A stretch of DNA of 64,000 nucleotides from Edaphochlamys debaryana (GCA_016858145.1 JAEHOE010000181.1:1-64000); one strand, 5' to 3'; shown: positions 1 through 13,639, numbered from the stretch's first letter. Numbers and translations are program-made. Notes: generated by a model not told the origin, from the letters alone.

Positions 1-3000
1 CTCGTCCTCAGGCAGCCCGCCGTAGCCCGCTGATGCGGGTCTTGTCGCTGTGGCTTGGTGGCGCTGCGTCGTCTCGGCCTTCACGTGCCACGGTGTCTCT
101 AGACGCCTCTGTGCTGGCCGGACCGCCGCTTTGTCGCTGTCTGGGATGGCCGATCTACCTGGGGGGGGGAGACGCATGGACGAGCGTGTGCATTGCGGCG
201 GGGCCCGTGTCTGGCGTGCTGGCCTGGTGCAACCATGGTCATCAAGGGGTTTGGAGGGAGAGGCAAGGATAGGCGTGGCTGCGTGCTGCTGGCACGTGTC
301 TGCTGCCTTGGAAAGCAGGGGGCGAGAGCATATCGGGTGCAGGGGCGGGATCGTGCGTTGCAATGCGGGGGCGTCCGCTCACCGCCGCGTGTGTGCGGGG
401 GCCCGGGCCCCGCCTTGCCTTCCAACCCGTCCGCGTGCGGGGGCCAGGCGCCCTCATGGAGCTTCGCTCCTGTGAGGGCCATGCGACGGGAGCGGGCGTA
501 CATGGGGAGGGCACTTGGCCCTGCTGGAGCCGGGGGCTGGGTGGGGGTGGGCGTTCGCCGAGGCCGGGCGGCACTGCCGCACGACCGCGATGTTGCTGCG
601 CAGTCCGGCGCTTTCATCAGCGTGACTGCCTGTCCTCGTGTCATAGATGATCCCCCTGCCTGCACTTTCAGCCTTTCTATTGCGCGTCTGCAGCTTACCA
701 AGATGCGCGGCCTCGCTCTGTCCGGCTGTCTTCGCGCTTCATACCATTGCGTGCCCCGTTTGACGCTTTACCTTTGCATGAATCTGGTCAGCCTCAACCA
801 GAGCGCTCGCTTCACTGGCTCGCAAAAGAAGAAGAGTCTTCGCGCCATCCCCACGACAAACACGCGAACCCTCGTCGGCCGCTGCATATGACAGCTAGAG
901 CATCTGTCTACGACTCTGCAGCTCGACAAGGGCGCACGCGATCGCCAAGCCTGCATCGATGGGCGCGCTCGCGGAGCACCGCGCGGCTGCATCAAGCAGC
1001 AGCCTGGAGGCTCTGTCATCGTCTGGGTGGGTTGCACAACGGCTGGCAAGGAGCTGGGGTCCGACGATGTCCGAGCGTGGGGGACGCCACCCCAAGCCGC
1101 CCCCTGGCGGGGCCTGGCCTTACGCCTTGCACTTCCCGGGTGGTGTGTTCGCGGCAGCAGGCTTCCGTGGGTGTCTGGTCCACGTGGCACCGCCTCGAGG
1201 AGGCCGTGCACGCGCCAGCTGCGTGGGGGTCCGGAGCTCAGCGGCGGGAGGCATCCGCTGCAGACGGCCGTGGCCGTGGCGGGGCCACACGCGGGGGGGC
1301 CGCGGGCCTGGTTGCTCTGGCCCCCGCCCGGCTCTGGTCCCCCGCCCGGCTCAAGGGCTCCAGTGTGAGTCCTTCAGCGCCCAGCCGCAGGGGTCCTGGG
1401 GCTTGCCTACACGCGGCGTGGGCGGTGGAGCGGGCTCCCCACGCAGCTTGGGGGAGCAAAGGCACGCAGCTTGGCCGTGTGCTCTGAGAGGACCAAGCGG
1501 CCTGGTCCGTGCAGGGCGGGCATGGCGCTGCCGCCACGGGCGGACAAGCTGATGGTGCACAGCCTCTGGGTGGGGGGCGCAGGGGGCCTTGCCTGCAGCT
1601 GTAGACGGCGGCTGTCGCACGGCCGAGCGAGGGCCGAGGTACACGGCACCTTGCGCTGGGGTTCCGATGCGCCACGGCATGCGGCGGAGGTGTGGCCAGC
1701 AGGTGAGGGAGCTGGCGTCGCTGCCGGGGTGGGGCTCCCCAACCTCCGTGCGTGAGCTCGTCCTCAGGCAGCCCGCCGTAGCCCGCTGATGCGGGGTCCT
1801 TGTCGCTGTGGCTTGGTGGCGCTGCGTCGTCTCGGCCTTCGACTGTGCACGGTGTCTCTAGACGCCTCTGTGCTGCCGGACCGCCGCTTGTGTCGCTGTC
1901 TGGGATGGCCGAGTCTACCTGGGGGGGGAAGACGCAGTGGACGAGCGTGTGCATTGCGGCGGGGCCCGTGTCTGGCGGCGTGGCCTGGTGCACCCATGGT
2001 CATCAAGGCGGTTTGGAGGGAGAGGCAAGGATAGGCGTGGCTGCGTGCTGCTGGCACTGTCTGCTGCCTTGGAAAGCAGGGGCGAGAGCATATCGGGTGC
2101 AGGGGCGGGATCGTGCGTTGCAATGCGGGGCGGGTCCGCTCACCGGCCGCGTGTGTGCGGGGGCCCGGGCCCCGCCTTGCCTTCCAACCCGTCCGCGTGC
2201 GGGGGCCAGGCGCCCTCATGGAGCTTCGCTCCTGTGAGGGCCATGCGACGGGAGCGGGCGGTACATGGGGAGGGCACTTGGCCCTGCTGGAGCCGGGGGG
2301 CTGGGTGGGGGTGGGCGTTCGCCGAGGGCCGGGCGGCACTGCCGCACGACCGCGATGTTGCTGCGCAGTCCGGCGCTTTCATCAGCGTGACTGCCTGTCC
2401 TCGTGTCATAGATGATCCCCTGCCTGCACTTTCAGCCTTTCTATCGCGCGTCCTGCAGCTTACCAAGAGTGCGCGACCATCGCTCTGTCCGGCTGTTCGC
2501 GCTTCATACCATTGGTGCCCCCGTTTGACGCCTTACCTTTGCATGAATCTGGTCAGCCTCAACCAGAGCGCTCGCTTCACTGGCTCGCAAAAGAAGAAGA
2601 GTCTTCGCGCCATCCCCACGACAAACACGCGAACCCTCGTCGCCCGCTGCATATGACAGCTAGAGCATCTGTCTACGACTCTGCAGCTCGACAAGGGCGC
2701 ACGCGATCGCCAAGCCTGCATCGATGGCGCGCTCGCGGAGCACCGCGCGGCTGCATCAAGCAGCAGCCTGGAGGCTCTGTCATCGTCTGGGTGAAGGTTG
2801 CACAACGGCTGGCAAGGAGCTGGGGTCCGACGATGTCCGAGCGTGTGGGGGACGCCACCCCAAGCCGCCCCCTGGCGGGGCCTGGCCTTACGCCTTGCAC
2901 TTCCCGGGTGGTGTGTCGCGGCAGCAGGCTTCCGTGGGTGTCTGGTCCACGTGGCACCGCCTCGAGAGGCCGGTGCACGCGCAGCTGCGTGGGGTCCGGT

Positions 3001-6000
3001 AGCTCAGCGGCGGAAGGCATCCGCTGCAGACGGCCGTGGCCGTGGCGGGGCCACACGCGGGGGAGCCGCGGCCTGGTGCTCTGGCCCCCGCCCGGCTCTG
3101 GTCCCCCGCCCGGCTCAAGGGCTTCCAGTGTGAGTCCTTCAGCGCCCAGCCGCAGGGGTCCCTGGGGCTTGCCTACACGCGGCGTGGGCGGTGGAGCGGG
3201 CTCCCCACGCAGCTTGGGGGAGCAAAAGGCACGCAGCTTGGCCGTGTGGGCTCTGAGAGGACCAAGCGGCCTGGGTCCGTGCAGGGGCGGGCATGGCGCT
3301 GCCGCCACGGGCGGACAAGCTGATGGTGCACAGCCTCTGGGTGGGGGGCGCAGGGGGCCTTGCCTGCAGCTGTAGACGGCGGCTGTCAGCACGGCCGAGC
3401 GAGGGCCGAGGTACACGGCACCTTGCGCTGGGGTTCCGATGCGCCACGGCATGCGGCGGAGGTGTGGCCAGCAGGGGAGGGAGCTGGCGTCGCTGCCGGG
3501 GTGTGGGCTCCCCAACCTCCGTGCGTGAGCTCGTCCTCAGGCAGCCCGCCGTAGCCCGCTGATGCGGGGTCTTGTCGCTGTGGCTTGGTGGCGCTGCGTC
3601 AACTCGGCCTTCAACTGTGCACGGTGTCTCTAGACGCCTCTGTGCTGCCGGACTGCCGCTTGTGTCGCTGTCTGGGATGGCCGAGTCTACCTGGGGGGGG
3701 AAGACGCAGTGGACGAGCGTGTGCATTGCGGCGGGGCCCGTGTCTGGCGGCTGGCCTGGTGCACCCATGGTCATCAAGGCGGTTTGGAGGGAGAGGCAAG
3801 GATAGGCGTGGCTGCGTGCTGCTGGCACGTGTCTGCTGCCTTGGAAAGCAGGGGGCGAGAGCATATCGGGTGCAGGGGCGGGATCGTGCGTTGCAATGCG
3901 GGGCGGTCCGCTCACCGGCCGCGTGTGTGCGGGGGCCCGGGCCCCGCCTTGCCTTCCAACCCGTCCGCGTGCGGGGCCAGGCGCCCTCATGGAGCTTCGC
4001 TCCTGTGAGGGCCATGCGACGGGAGCGGGCGTACATGGGGAGGGCACTTGGCCCTGCTGGAGCCGGGGGGCTGGGTGGGGGTGGGCGTTCGCCGAGGGCC
4101 GGGCGGCACTGCCGCACGACCGCGATGTTGCTGCGCAGTCCGGCGCTTTCATCAGCGTGACTGCCTGTCCTCGTGTCATAGATGATCCCCCTGCCTGCAC
4201 TTTCAGCCTTTCTATCGCGCGTCTGCAGCTTACCAAGATGCGCGACCTCGCTCTGTCCGGCTTTCGCGCTTCATACCATTGCGTGCCCCGTTTGACGCCT
4301 TACCTTTGCATGAATCTGGTCAGCCTCAACCAGAGCGCTCGCTTCACCTGGCTCGCAAAAGAAGAAGAGTCTTCGCGCCAATCCCCACGACAAACACGCG
4401 AACCCTCGTCGGCCGCTGCATATGACAGCTAGAGCATCTGTCTACGACTCTGCAGCTCGACAAGGGCGCACGCGATCGCCAAGCCTGCATCGATGGGCGC
4501 GCTCGCGGAGCACCGCGCGGCTGCATCAAGCAGCAGCCTGGAGGCTCTGTCATCGTCTGGGTGAAGGTTGCACAACGGCTGGCAAGGAGCTGGGGTCCGA
4601 CGATGTCCGAGCGTGTGGGGGACGCCACCCCAAGCCGCCCCCTGGCGGGGCCTGGCCTTACGCCTTGCACTTCCCGGGTGGTGTGTCGCGGCAGCAGGCT
4701 TCCGTGGGTGTCTGGTCCACGTGGCACCGCCTCGAGAGGCCGGTGCACGCGCAGCTGCGTGGGGTCCGGAGCTCAGCGGCGGAAGGCATCCGCTGCAGAC
4801 GGCCGTGGCCGTGGCGGGGCCACACGCGGGGGAGCCGCGGCCTGGTGCTCTGGCCCCCGCCCGGCTCTGGTCCCCCGCCCGGCTCAAGGGCTCCAGTGTG
4901 AGTCCTTCAGCGCCCAGCCGCAGGGGTCCCTGGGGCTTGCCTACACGCGGCGTGGGCGGTGGAGCGGGCTCCCCACGCAGCTTGGGGGAGCAAAGGCACG
5001 CAGCTTGGCCGTGTGGCTCTGAGAGGACCAAGCGGCCTGGTCCGTGCAGGGCGGGCATGGCGCTGCCGCCACGGGCGGACAAGCTGATGGTGCACAGCCT
5101 CTGGGTGGGGGGCGCAGGGGGCCTTGCCTGCAGCTGTAGACGGCGGCTGTCAGCACGGCCGAGCGAGGGCCGAGGTACACGGCACCTTGCGCTGGGGTTC
5201 CGATGCGCCACGGCATGCGGCGGAGGTGTGGCCAGCAGGGGAGGGAGCTGGCGTCGCTGCCGGGGTGTGGGCTCCCCAACCTCCGTGCGTGAGCTCGTCC
5301 TCAGGCAGCCCGCCGTAGCCCGCTGATGCGGGGGTCTTGTCGCTGTGGCTTGGTGGCGCTGCGTCAACTCGGCCTTCAACTGTGCACGGTGTCTCTAGAC
5401 GCCTCTGTGCTGCCGGACTGCCGCTTGTGTCGCTGTCTGGGATGGCCGAGTCTACCTGGGGGGGGAAGACGCAGTGGACGAGCGTGTGCATTGCGGCGGG
5501 GCCCGTGTCTGGCGGCTGGCCTGGTGCACCCATGGTCATCAAGGCGGTTTGGAGGGAGAGGCAAGGATAGGCGTGGCTGCGTGCTGCTGGCACGTGTCTG
5601 CTGCCTTGGAAAGCAGGGGGCGAGAGCATATCGGGTGCAGGGGCGGGATCGTGCGTTGCAATGCGGGGGCGGTCCGCTCACCGGCCGCGTGTGTGCGGGG
5701 GCCCGGGCCCCGCCTTGCCTTCCAACCCGTCCGCGTGCGGGGGCCAGGCGCCCTCATGGAGCTTCGCTCCTGTGAGGGCCATGCGACGGGAGCGGGCGTA
5801 CATGGGGAGGGCACTTGGCCCTGCTGGAGCCGGGGGGCTGGGTGGGGGTGGGCGTTCGCCGAGGGCCGGGCGGCACTGCCGCACGACCGCGATGTTGCTG
5901 CGCAGTCCGGCGCTTTCATCAGCGTGACTGCCTGTCCTCGTGTCATAGATGATCCCCCTGCCTGCACTTTCAGCCTTTCTATCGCGCGTCTGCAGCTTAC

Positions 6001-9000
6001 CAAGATGCGCGACCTCGCTCTGTCCGGCTTTCGCGCTTCATACCATTGCGTGCCCCGTTTGACGCCTTACCTTTGCATGAATCTGGTCAGCCTCAACCAG
6101 AGCGCTCGCTTCACTGGCTCGCAAAAGAAGAAGAGTCTTCGCGCCATCCCCACGACAAACACGCGAACCCTCGTCGGCCGCTGCATATGACAGCTAGAGC
6201 ATCTGTCTACGACTCTGCAGCTCGACAAGGGCGCACGCGATCGCCAAGCCTGCATCGATGGGCGCGCTCGCGGAGCACCGCGCGGCTGCATCAAGCAGCA
6301 GCCTGGAGGCTCTGTCATCGTCTGGGTGAAGGTTGCACAACGGCTGGCAAGGAGCTGGGGTCCGACGATGTCCGAGCGTGTGGGGGACGCCACCCCAAGC
6401 CGCCCCCTGGCGGGGCCTGGCCTTACGCCTTGCACTTCCCGGGTGGTGTGTCGCGGCAGCAGGCTTCCGTGGGTGTCTGGTCCACGTGGCACCGCCTCGA
6501 GAGGCCGGTGCACGCGCAGCTGCGTGGGGTCCGGAGCTCAGCGGCGGAAGGCATCCGCTGCAGACGGCCGTGGCCGTGGCGGGGCCACACGCGGGGGAGC
6601 CGCGGCCTGGTGCTCTGGCCCCCGCCCGGCTCTGGTCCCCCGCCCGGCTCAAGGGCTCCAGTGTGAGTCCTTCAGCGCCCAGCCGCAGGGGTCCCTGGGG
6701 CTTGCCTACACGCGGCGTGGGCGGTGGAGCGGGCTCCCCACGCAGCTTGGGGGAGCAAAGGCACGCAGCTTGGCCGTGTGGCTCTGAGAGGACCAAGCGG
6801 CCTGGTCCGTGCAGGGCGGGCATGGCGCTGCCGCCACGGGCGGACAAGCTGATGGTGCACAGCCTCTGGGTGGGGGGCGCAGGGGGCCTTGCCTGCAGCT
6901 GTAGACGGCGGCTGTCAGCACGGCCGAGCGAGGGCCGAGGTACACGGCACCTTGCGCTGGGGTTCCGATGCGCCACGGCATGCGGCGGAGGTGTGGCCAG
7001 CAGGGGAGGGAGCTGGCGTCGCTGCCGGGGTGTGGGCTCCCCAACCTCCGTGCGTGAGCTCGTCCTCAGGCAGCCCGCCGTAGCCCGCTGATGCGGGGTC
7101 TTGTCGCTGTGGCTTGGTGGCGCTGCGTCAACTCGGCCTTCAACTGTGCACGGTGTCTCTAGACGCCTCTGTGCTGCCGGACTGCCGCTTGTGTCGCTGT
7201 CTGGGATGGCCGAGTCTACCTGGGGGGGGAAGACGCAGTGGACGAGCGTGTGCATTGCGGCGGGGCCCGTGTCTGGCGGCTGGCCTGGTGCACCCATGGT
7301 CATCAAGGCGGTTTGGAGGGAGAGGCAAGGATAGGCGTGGCTGCGTGCTGCTGGCACGTGTCTGCTGCCTTGGAAAGCAGGGGGCGAGAGCATATCGGGT
7401 GCAGGGGCGGGATCGTGCGTTGCAATGCGGGGCGGTCCGCTCACCGGCCGCGTGTGTGCGGGGGCCCGGGCCCCGCCTTGCCTTCCAACCCGTCCGCGTG
7501 CGGGGGCCAGGCGCCCTCATGGAGCTTCGCTCCTGTGAGGGCCATGCGACGGGAGCGGGCGTACATGGGGAGGGCACTTGGCCCTGCTGGAGCCGGGGGG
7601 CTGGGTGGGGGTGGGCGTTCGCCGAGGGCCGGGCGGCACTGCCGCACGACCGCGATGTTGCTGCGCAGTCCGGCGCTTTCATCAGCGTGACTGCCTGTCC
7701 TCGTGTCATAGATGATCCCCCTGCCTGCACTTTCAGCCTTTCTATTGCGCGTCTGCAGCTTACCAAGATGCGCGGCCTCGCTCTGTCCGGCTGTCTTCGC
7801 GCTTCATACCATTGCGTGCCCCGTTTGACGCTTTACCTTTGCATGAATCTGGTCAGCCTCAACCAGAGCGCTCGCTTCACTGGCTCGCAAAAGAAGAAGA
7901 GTCTTCGCGCCATCCCCACGACAAACACGCGAACCCTCGTCGGCCGCTGCATATGACAGCTAGAGCATCTGTCTACGTCTCTGCAGCTCGACAAGGGCGC
8001 ACGCGATCGCCAGCGAGCCTGCATCGATGGGCGTGCTCGCGGAGCACCGCGCGGCTGCATCAAGCAGCAGCCTGGAGGCTCTGTCATCATCTGGGTGAGG
8101 GTTGCACAACGGCTGGCAAGGAGCTGGGGGTCCGACGATGTCCGAGAGTGTGGGGGACGCCACCCCAAGCCGCCCCTGGCGGGCCCTGGCCTTACGCCTT
8201 GACTTCCCGGGTGGTGTGTCGCGGCAGCAGGCTTCCGTGGGTGTCTGGGTCCACGTGGCAACCGCCTCGAGAGGCCGGTGCACGCGCAGCTGCGTGGGGT
8301 CCGGAGCTCAGCGGCGGAAGGCATCCGCTGCAGACGGCCGTGGCCGTGGCGGGGCCACACGCGGGGGAGCCGCGGCCTGGTGCTCTGGCCCCCGCCCGGC
8401 TCTGGTCCCCCGCCCGGCTCAAGGGCTCCAGTGTGAGTCCTTCAGCGCCCAGCCGCAGGGGTCCCTGGGGCTTGCCTACACGCGGCGTGGGCGGTGGAGC
8501 GGGCTCCCCACGCAGCTTGGGGGAGCAAAGGCACGCAGCTTGGCCGTGTGGCTCTGAGAGGACCAAGCGGCCTGGTCCGTGCAGGGCGGGCATGGCGCTG
8601 CCGCCACGGGCGGACAAGCTGATGGTGCACAGCCTCTGGGTGGGGGGCGCAGGGGGCCTTGCCTGCAGCTGTAGACGGCGGCTGTCAGCACGGCCGAGCG
8701 AGGGCCGAGGTACACGGCACCTTGCGCTGGGGGTTCCGATGCGCCACGGCATGCGGCGGAGGTGTGGCCAGCAGGGGAGGGAGCTGGCGTCGCTGCCGGG
8801 GTGTGGGCTCCCCAACCTCCGTGCGTGAGCTCGTCCTCAGGCAGCCCGCCGTAGCCCGCTGATGCGGGGTCTTGTCGCTGTGGCTTGGTGGCGCTGCGTC
8901 AACTCGGCCTTCAACTGTGCACGGTGTCTCTAGACGCCTCTGTGCTGCCGGACTGCCGCTTGTGTCGCTGTCTGGGATGGCCGAGTCTACCTGGGGGGGG

Positions 9001-12000
9001 AAGACGCAGTGGACGAGCGTGTGCATTGCGGCGGGGCCCGTGTCTGGCGGCTGGCCTGGTGCACCCATGGTCATCAAGGCGGTTTGGAGGGAGAGGCAAG
9101 GATAGGCGTGGCTGCGTGCTGCTGGCACGTGTCTGCTGCCTTGGAAAGCAGGGGGCGAGAGCATATCGGGTGCAGGGGCGGGATCGTGCGTTGCAATGCG
9201 GGGCGGTCCGCTCACCGGCCGCGTGTGTGCGGGGGCCCGGGCCCCGCCTTGCCTTCCAACCCGTCCGCGTGCGGGGGCCAGGCGCCCTCATGGAGCTTCG
9301 CTCCTGTGAGGGCCATGCGACGGGAGCGGGCGTACATGGGGAGGGCACTTGGCCCTGCTGGAGCCGGGGGCTGGGTGGGGGTGGGCGTTCGCCGAGGGCC
9401 GGGCGGCACTGCCGCACGACCGCGATGTTGCTGCGCAGTCCGGCGCTTTCATCAGCGTGACTGCCTGTCCTCGTGTCATAGATGATCCCCCTGCCTGCAC
9501 TTTCAGCCTTTCTATTGCGCGTCTGCAGCTTACCAAGATGCGCGGCCTCGCTCTGTCCGGCTGTCTTCGCGCTTCATACCATTGCGTGCCCCGTTTGACG
9601 CTTTACCTTTGCATGAATCTGGTCAGCCTCAACCAGAGCGCTCGCTTCACTGGCTCGCAAAAGAAGAAGAGTCTTCGCGCCATCCCCACGACAAACACGC
9701 GAACCCTCGTCGGCCGCTGCATATGACAGCTAGAGCATCTGTCTACGTCTCTGCAGCTCGACAAGGGCGCACGCGATCGCCAGCGAGCCTGCATCGATGG
9801 GCGTGCTCGCGGAGCACCGCGCGGCTGCATCAAGCAGCAGCCTGGAGGCTCTGTCATCATCTGGGTGAGGGTTGCACAACGGCTGGCAAGGAGCTGGGGT
9901 CCGACGATGTCCGAGAGTGTGGGGGACGCCACCCCAAGCCGCCCCTGGCGGGCCCTGGCCTTACGCCTTGACTTCCCGGGTGGTGTGTCGCGGCAGCAGG
10001 CTTCCGTGGGTGTCTGGTCCACGTGGCACCGCCTCGAGAGGCCGGTGCACGCGCAGCTGCGTGGGGTCCGGAGCTCAGCGGCGGAAGGCATCCGCTGCAG
10101 ACGGCCGTGGCCGTGGCGGGGCCACACGCGGGGGAGCCGCGGCCTGGTGCTCTGGCCCCCGCCCGGCTCTGGTCCCCCGCCCGGCTCAAGGGCTCCAGTG
10201 TGAGTCCTTCAGCGCCCAGCCGCAGGGGTCCCTGGGGCTTGCCTACACGCGGCGTGGGCGGTGGAGCGGGCTCCCCACGCAGCTTGGGGGAGCAAAGGCA
10301 CGCAGCTTGGCCGTGTGGCTCTGAGAGGACCAAGCGGCCTGGTCCGTGCAGGGCGGGCATGGCGCTGCCGCCACGGGCGGACAAGCTGATGGTGCACAGC
10401 CTCTGGGTGGGGGGCGCAGGGGGCCTTGCCTGCAGCTGTAGACGGCGGCTGTCAGCACGGCCGAGCGAGGGCCGAGGTACACGGCACCTTGCGCTGGGGT
10501 TCCGATGCGCCACGGCATGCGGCGGAGGTGTGGCCAGCAGGGGAGGGAGCTGGCGTCGCTGCCGGGGTGTGGGCTCCCCAACCTCCGTGCGTGAGCTCGT
10601 CCTCAGGCAGCCCGCCGTAGCCCGCTGATGCGGGGGTCTTGTCGCTGTGGCTTGGTGGCGCTGCGTCGTCTCGGCCTTCAACTGTGCACGGTGTCTCTAG
10701 ACGCCTCTGTGCTGCCGGACCGCCGCTTGTGTCGCTGTCTGGGATGGCCGAGTCTACCTGGGGGGGGAAGACGCAGTGGACGAGCGTGTGCATTGCGGCG
10801 GGGCCCGTGTCTGGCGGCTGGCCTGGTGCACCCATGGTCATCAAGGCGGTTTGGAGGGAGAGGCAAGGATAGGCGTGGCTGCGTGCTGCTGGCACGTGTC
10901 TGCTGCCTTGGAAAGCAGGGGGCGAGAGCATATCGGGTGCAGGGGCGGGATCGTGCGTTGCAATGCGGGGCGGTCCGCTCACCGGCCGCGTGTGTGCGGG
11001 GGCCCGGGCCCCGCCTTGCCTTCCAACCCGTCCGCGTGCGGGGGCCAGGCGCCCTCATGGAGCTTCGCTCCTGTGAGGGCCATGCGACGGGAGCGGGCGT
11101 ACATGGGGAGGGCACTTGGCCCTGCTGGAGCCGGGGGGCTGGGTGGGGGTGGGCGTTCGCCGAGGGCCGGGCGGCACTGCCGCACGACCGCGATGTTGCT
11201 GCGCAGTCCGGCGCTTTCATCAGCGTGACTGCCTGTCCTCGTGTCATAGATGATCCCCCTGCCTGCACTTTCAGCCTTTCTATTGCGCGTCTGCAGCTTA
11301 CCAAGATGCGCGGCCTCGCTCTGTCCGGCTGTCTTCGCGCTTCATACCATTGCGTGCCCCGTTTGACGCTTTACCTTTGCATGAATCTGGTCAGCCTCAA
11401 CCAGAGCGCTCGCTTCACTGGCTCGCAAAAGAAGAAGAGTCTTCGCGCCATCCCCACGACAAACACGCGAACCCTCGTCGGCCGCTGCATATGACAGCTA
11501 GAGCATCTGTCTACGTCTCTGCAGCTCGACAAGGGCGCACGCGATCGCCAGCGAGCCTGCATCGATGGGCGTGCTCGCGGAGCACCGCGCGGCTGCATCA
11601 AGCAGCAGCCTGGAGGCTCTGTCATCATCTGGGTGAGGGTTGCACAACGGCTGGCAAGGAGCTGGGGTCCGACGATGTCCGAGAGTGTGGGGGACGCCAC
11701 CCCAAGCCGCCCCTGGCGGGCCCTGGCCTTACGCCTTGACTTCCCGGGTGGTGTGTCGCGGCAGCAGGCTTCCGTGGGTGTCTGGTCCACGTGGCACCGC
11801 CTCGAGAGGCCGGTGCACGCGCAGCTGCGTGGGGTCCGGAGCTCAGCGGCGGAAGGCATCCGCTGCAGACGGCCGTGGCCGTGGCGGGGCCACACGCGGG
11901 GGAGCCGCGGCCTGGTGCTCTGGCCCCCGCCCGGCTCTGGTCCCCCGCCCGGCTCAAGGGCTCCAGTGTGAGTCCTTCAGCGCCCAGCCGCAGGGGTCCC

Positions 12001-12962
12001 TGGGGCTTGCCTACACGCGGCGTGGGCGGTGGAGCGGGCTCCCCACGCAGCTTGGGGGAGCAAAGGCACGCAGCTTGGCCGTGTGGCTCTGAGAGGACCA
12101 AGCGGCCTGGTCCGTGCAGGGCGGGCATGGCGCTGCCGCCACGGGCGGACAAGCTGATGGTGCACAGCCTCTGGGTGGGGGGCGCAGGGGGCCTTGCCTG
12201 CAGCTGTAGACGGCGGCTGTCAGCACGGCCGAGCGAGGGCCGAGGTACACGGCACCTTGCGCTGGGGTTCCGATGCGCCACGGCATGCGGCGGAGGTGTG
12301 GCCAGCAGGGGGGGGAGCTGGCGTCGCTGCCGGGGTGTGGGCTCCCCAACCTCCGTGCGTGAGCTCGTCCTCAGGCAGCCCGCCGTAGCCCGCTGATGCG
12401 GGGTCTTGTCGCTGTGGCTTGGTGGCGCTGCATCGTCTCGGCCTTCAACTGTGCATGGTGTCTCTAGACGCCTCTGTGCTGCCGGACCGCCGCTTGTGTC
12501 GCTGTCTGGGATGGCCGAGTCTACCTGGGGGGGGAAGACGCAGTGGACGAGCGTGTGCATTGCGGCGGGGCCCGTGTCTGGCGGCTGGCCTGGTGCACCC
12601 ATGGTCATCAAGGCGGTTTGGAGGGAGAGGCAAGGATAGGCGTGGCTGCGTGCTGCTGGCACGTGTCTGCTGCCTTGGAAAGCAGGGAGCGAGATCATAT
12701 CGGGTGCAGGGGCGGGATCGTGCGTTGCAATGCGGGGCGGTCCGCTCACCGGCCGCGTGTGTGCGGGGGCCCGGGCCCCGCCTTGCCTTCCAACCCGTCC
12801 GCGTGCGGGGACCAGGCGCCCTCATGGAGCTTCGCTCCTGTGAGGGCCATGCGACGGGAGCGGGCGTACATGGGGAGGGCACTTGGCCCTGCTGGAGCCG
12901 GGGGGCTGAGTGGGGGTGGGCGTACGCCGAGGGCCGGGCGGCACTGCCGCACGACCGCGATG
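1..12962 (+). repeat. Tandem array of ~1.77 kb units (7 complete + 1 partial)
   Basis: The sequence beginning CTCGTCCTCAGGCAGCCCGC recurs head to tail. Unit starts are 1, 1757, 3530, 5294, 7059, 8830, 10596 and 12364, giving unit lengths of 1756, 1773, 1764, 1765, 1771, 1766 and 1768 bp. The eighth copy stops after about 599 bp at 12,962, where homology ends abruptly. Units 3-7 are almost identical by eye; units 1 and 2 carry more single-base indels. Many ORFs of up to ~416 codons lie on both strands, but they are in conflicting frames, show no recognisable domain and follow from high GC, so I call none of them genes. The array touches the left window edge, so its true size is unknown. A subtelomeric or heterochromatic satellite is the likeliest identity (inference). 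It is not rDNA, and no telomere-type repeat is visible. Confidence 0.97.
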
Positions 12963-13639
12963 ATAACCCTGTGACGTGTGACCCCTGTCCCCCTCCCTGC
13001 CTCCCGAGCACACCGCCAGACCCCTTCCCCCACCTGCCCAGGCTTCCCTCCCCTCCCCTCTGCATCTACTTGGGTGAACCCGGGTAGCATTTTGGCAGTA
13101 CGGCTTGGGCAGTGAAGCGGATCGTTCGGGATCGTTCGGGATCAGCGGATCAGTCCGTCCTCCTGCTCTATTTCCCCACGTTGCAGCGAACCGCTTCTAC
13201 TTTTATTATACGCACAGTGCGGTGCAGTGTCGTAACAGCTAAACGGCCCTGCGACAGCTGCTCGCGCGGACGCAATTGCTCGCGCCGCTCCTCGCGGCTC
13301 CGCCATCATCCCCCTGCTATTCCTTTTTTATGCGTGCACGCGCTGGCAATGCAATGCCGCTCCTCAGGACGCCCTCAGGGCGCTCTCCCGATTTCGCACT
13401 GACGCGGCCCTGGCGTACCGAGGCGCGGGCCCAATGTGTTCGGTCGGACTGCAAAGCCTGCCGATGTCGTCGGCGTGTCAGCGCGTGCCCCAGCGTGCCC
13501 CACGCCACCCCCGGGCCCCGGTTGGCAGCCCCCTTGGCCACCTTCCGTCGACACCCGCGTGTGCCCGCGTGTGCAGAGCCTCCTCACACCCCAGCCAACA
13601 TGCGATCTCCCACAAAAGGGGCAAGCCTTGACTGCTGCG
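12963..13639. other. Unassigned junction sequence right of the array
   Basis: This stretch separates the broken eighth array unit from the first transposon remnant. It holds a C/T-rich tract (about 12,980-13,060) and a short direct repeat of ATCGTTCGGG near 13,122-13,141. From about 13,610 it contains the GC-rich motif (GGGGCAAGCC... followed by the palindrome GCTGCGCAGC) that recurs elsewhere in the window. No convincing gene, RNA or coding exon was seen. Confidence 0.5.

Noticed and set aside
3139..12749. Long ORFs (up to ~416 codons) on both strands of the tandem array
   Set aside because: They overlap in several frames, contain no recognisable domain, are rich in Arg/Pro/Gly/Cys as expected from GC-rich non-coding DNA, and are broken by the indels between units.
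1..12962. rDNA or a histone-type gene cluster as the identity of the array
   Set aside because: No rRNA-like conserved segments and no conserved protein frame across units.
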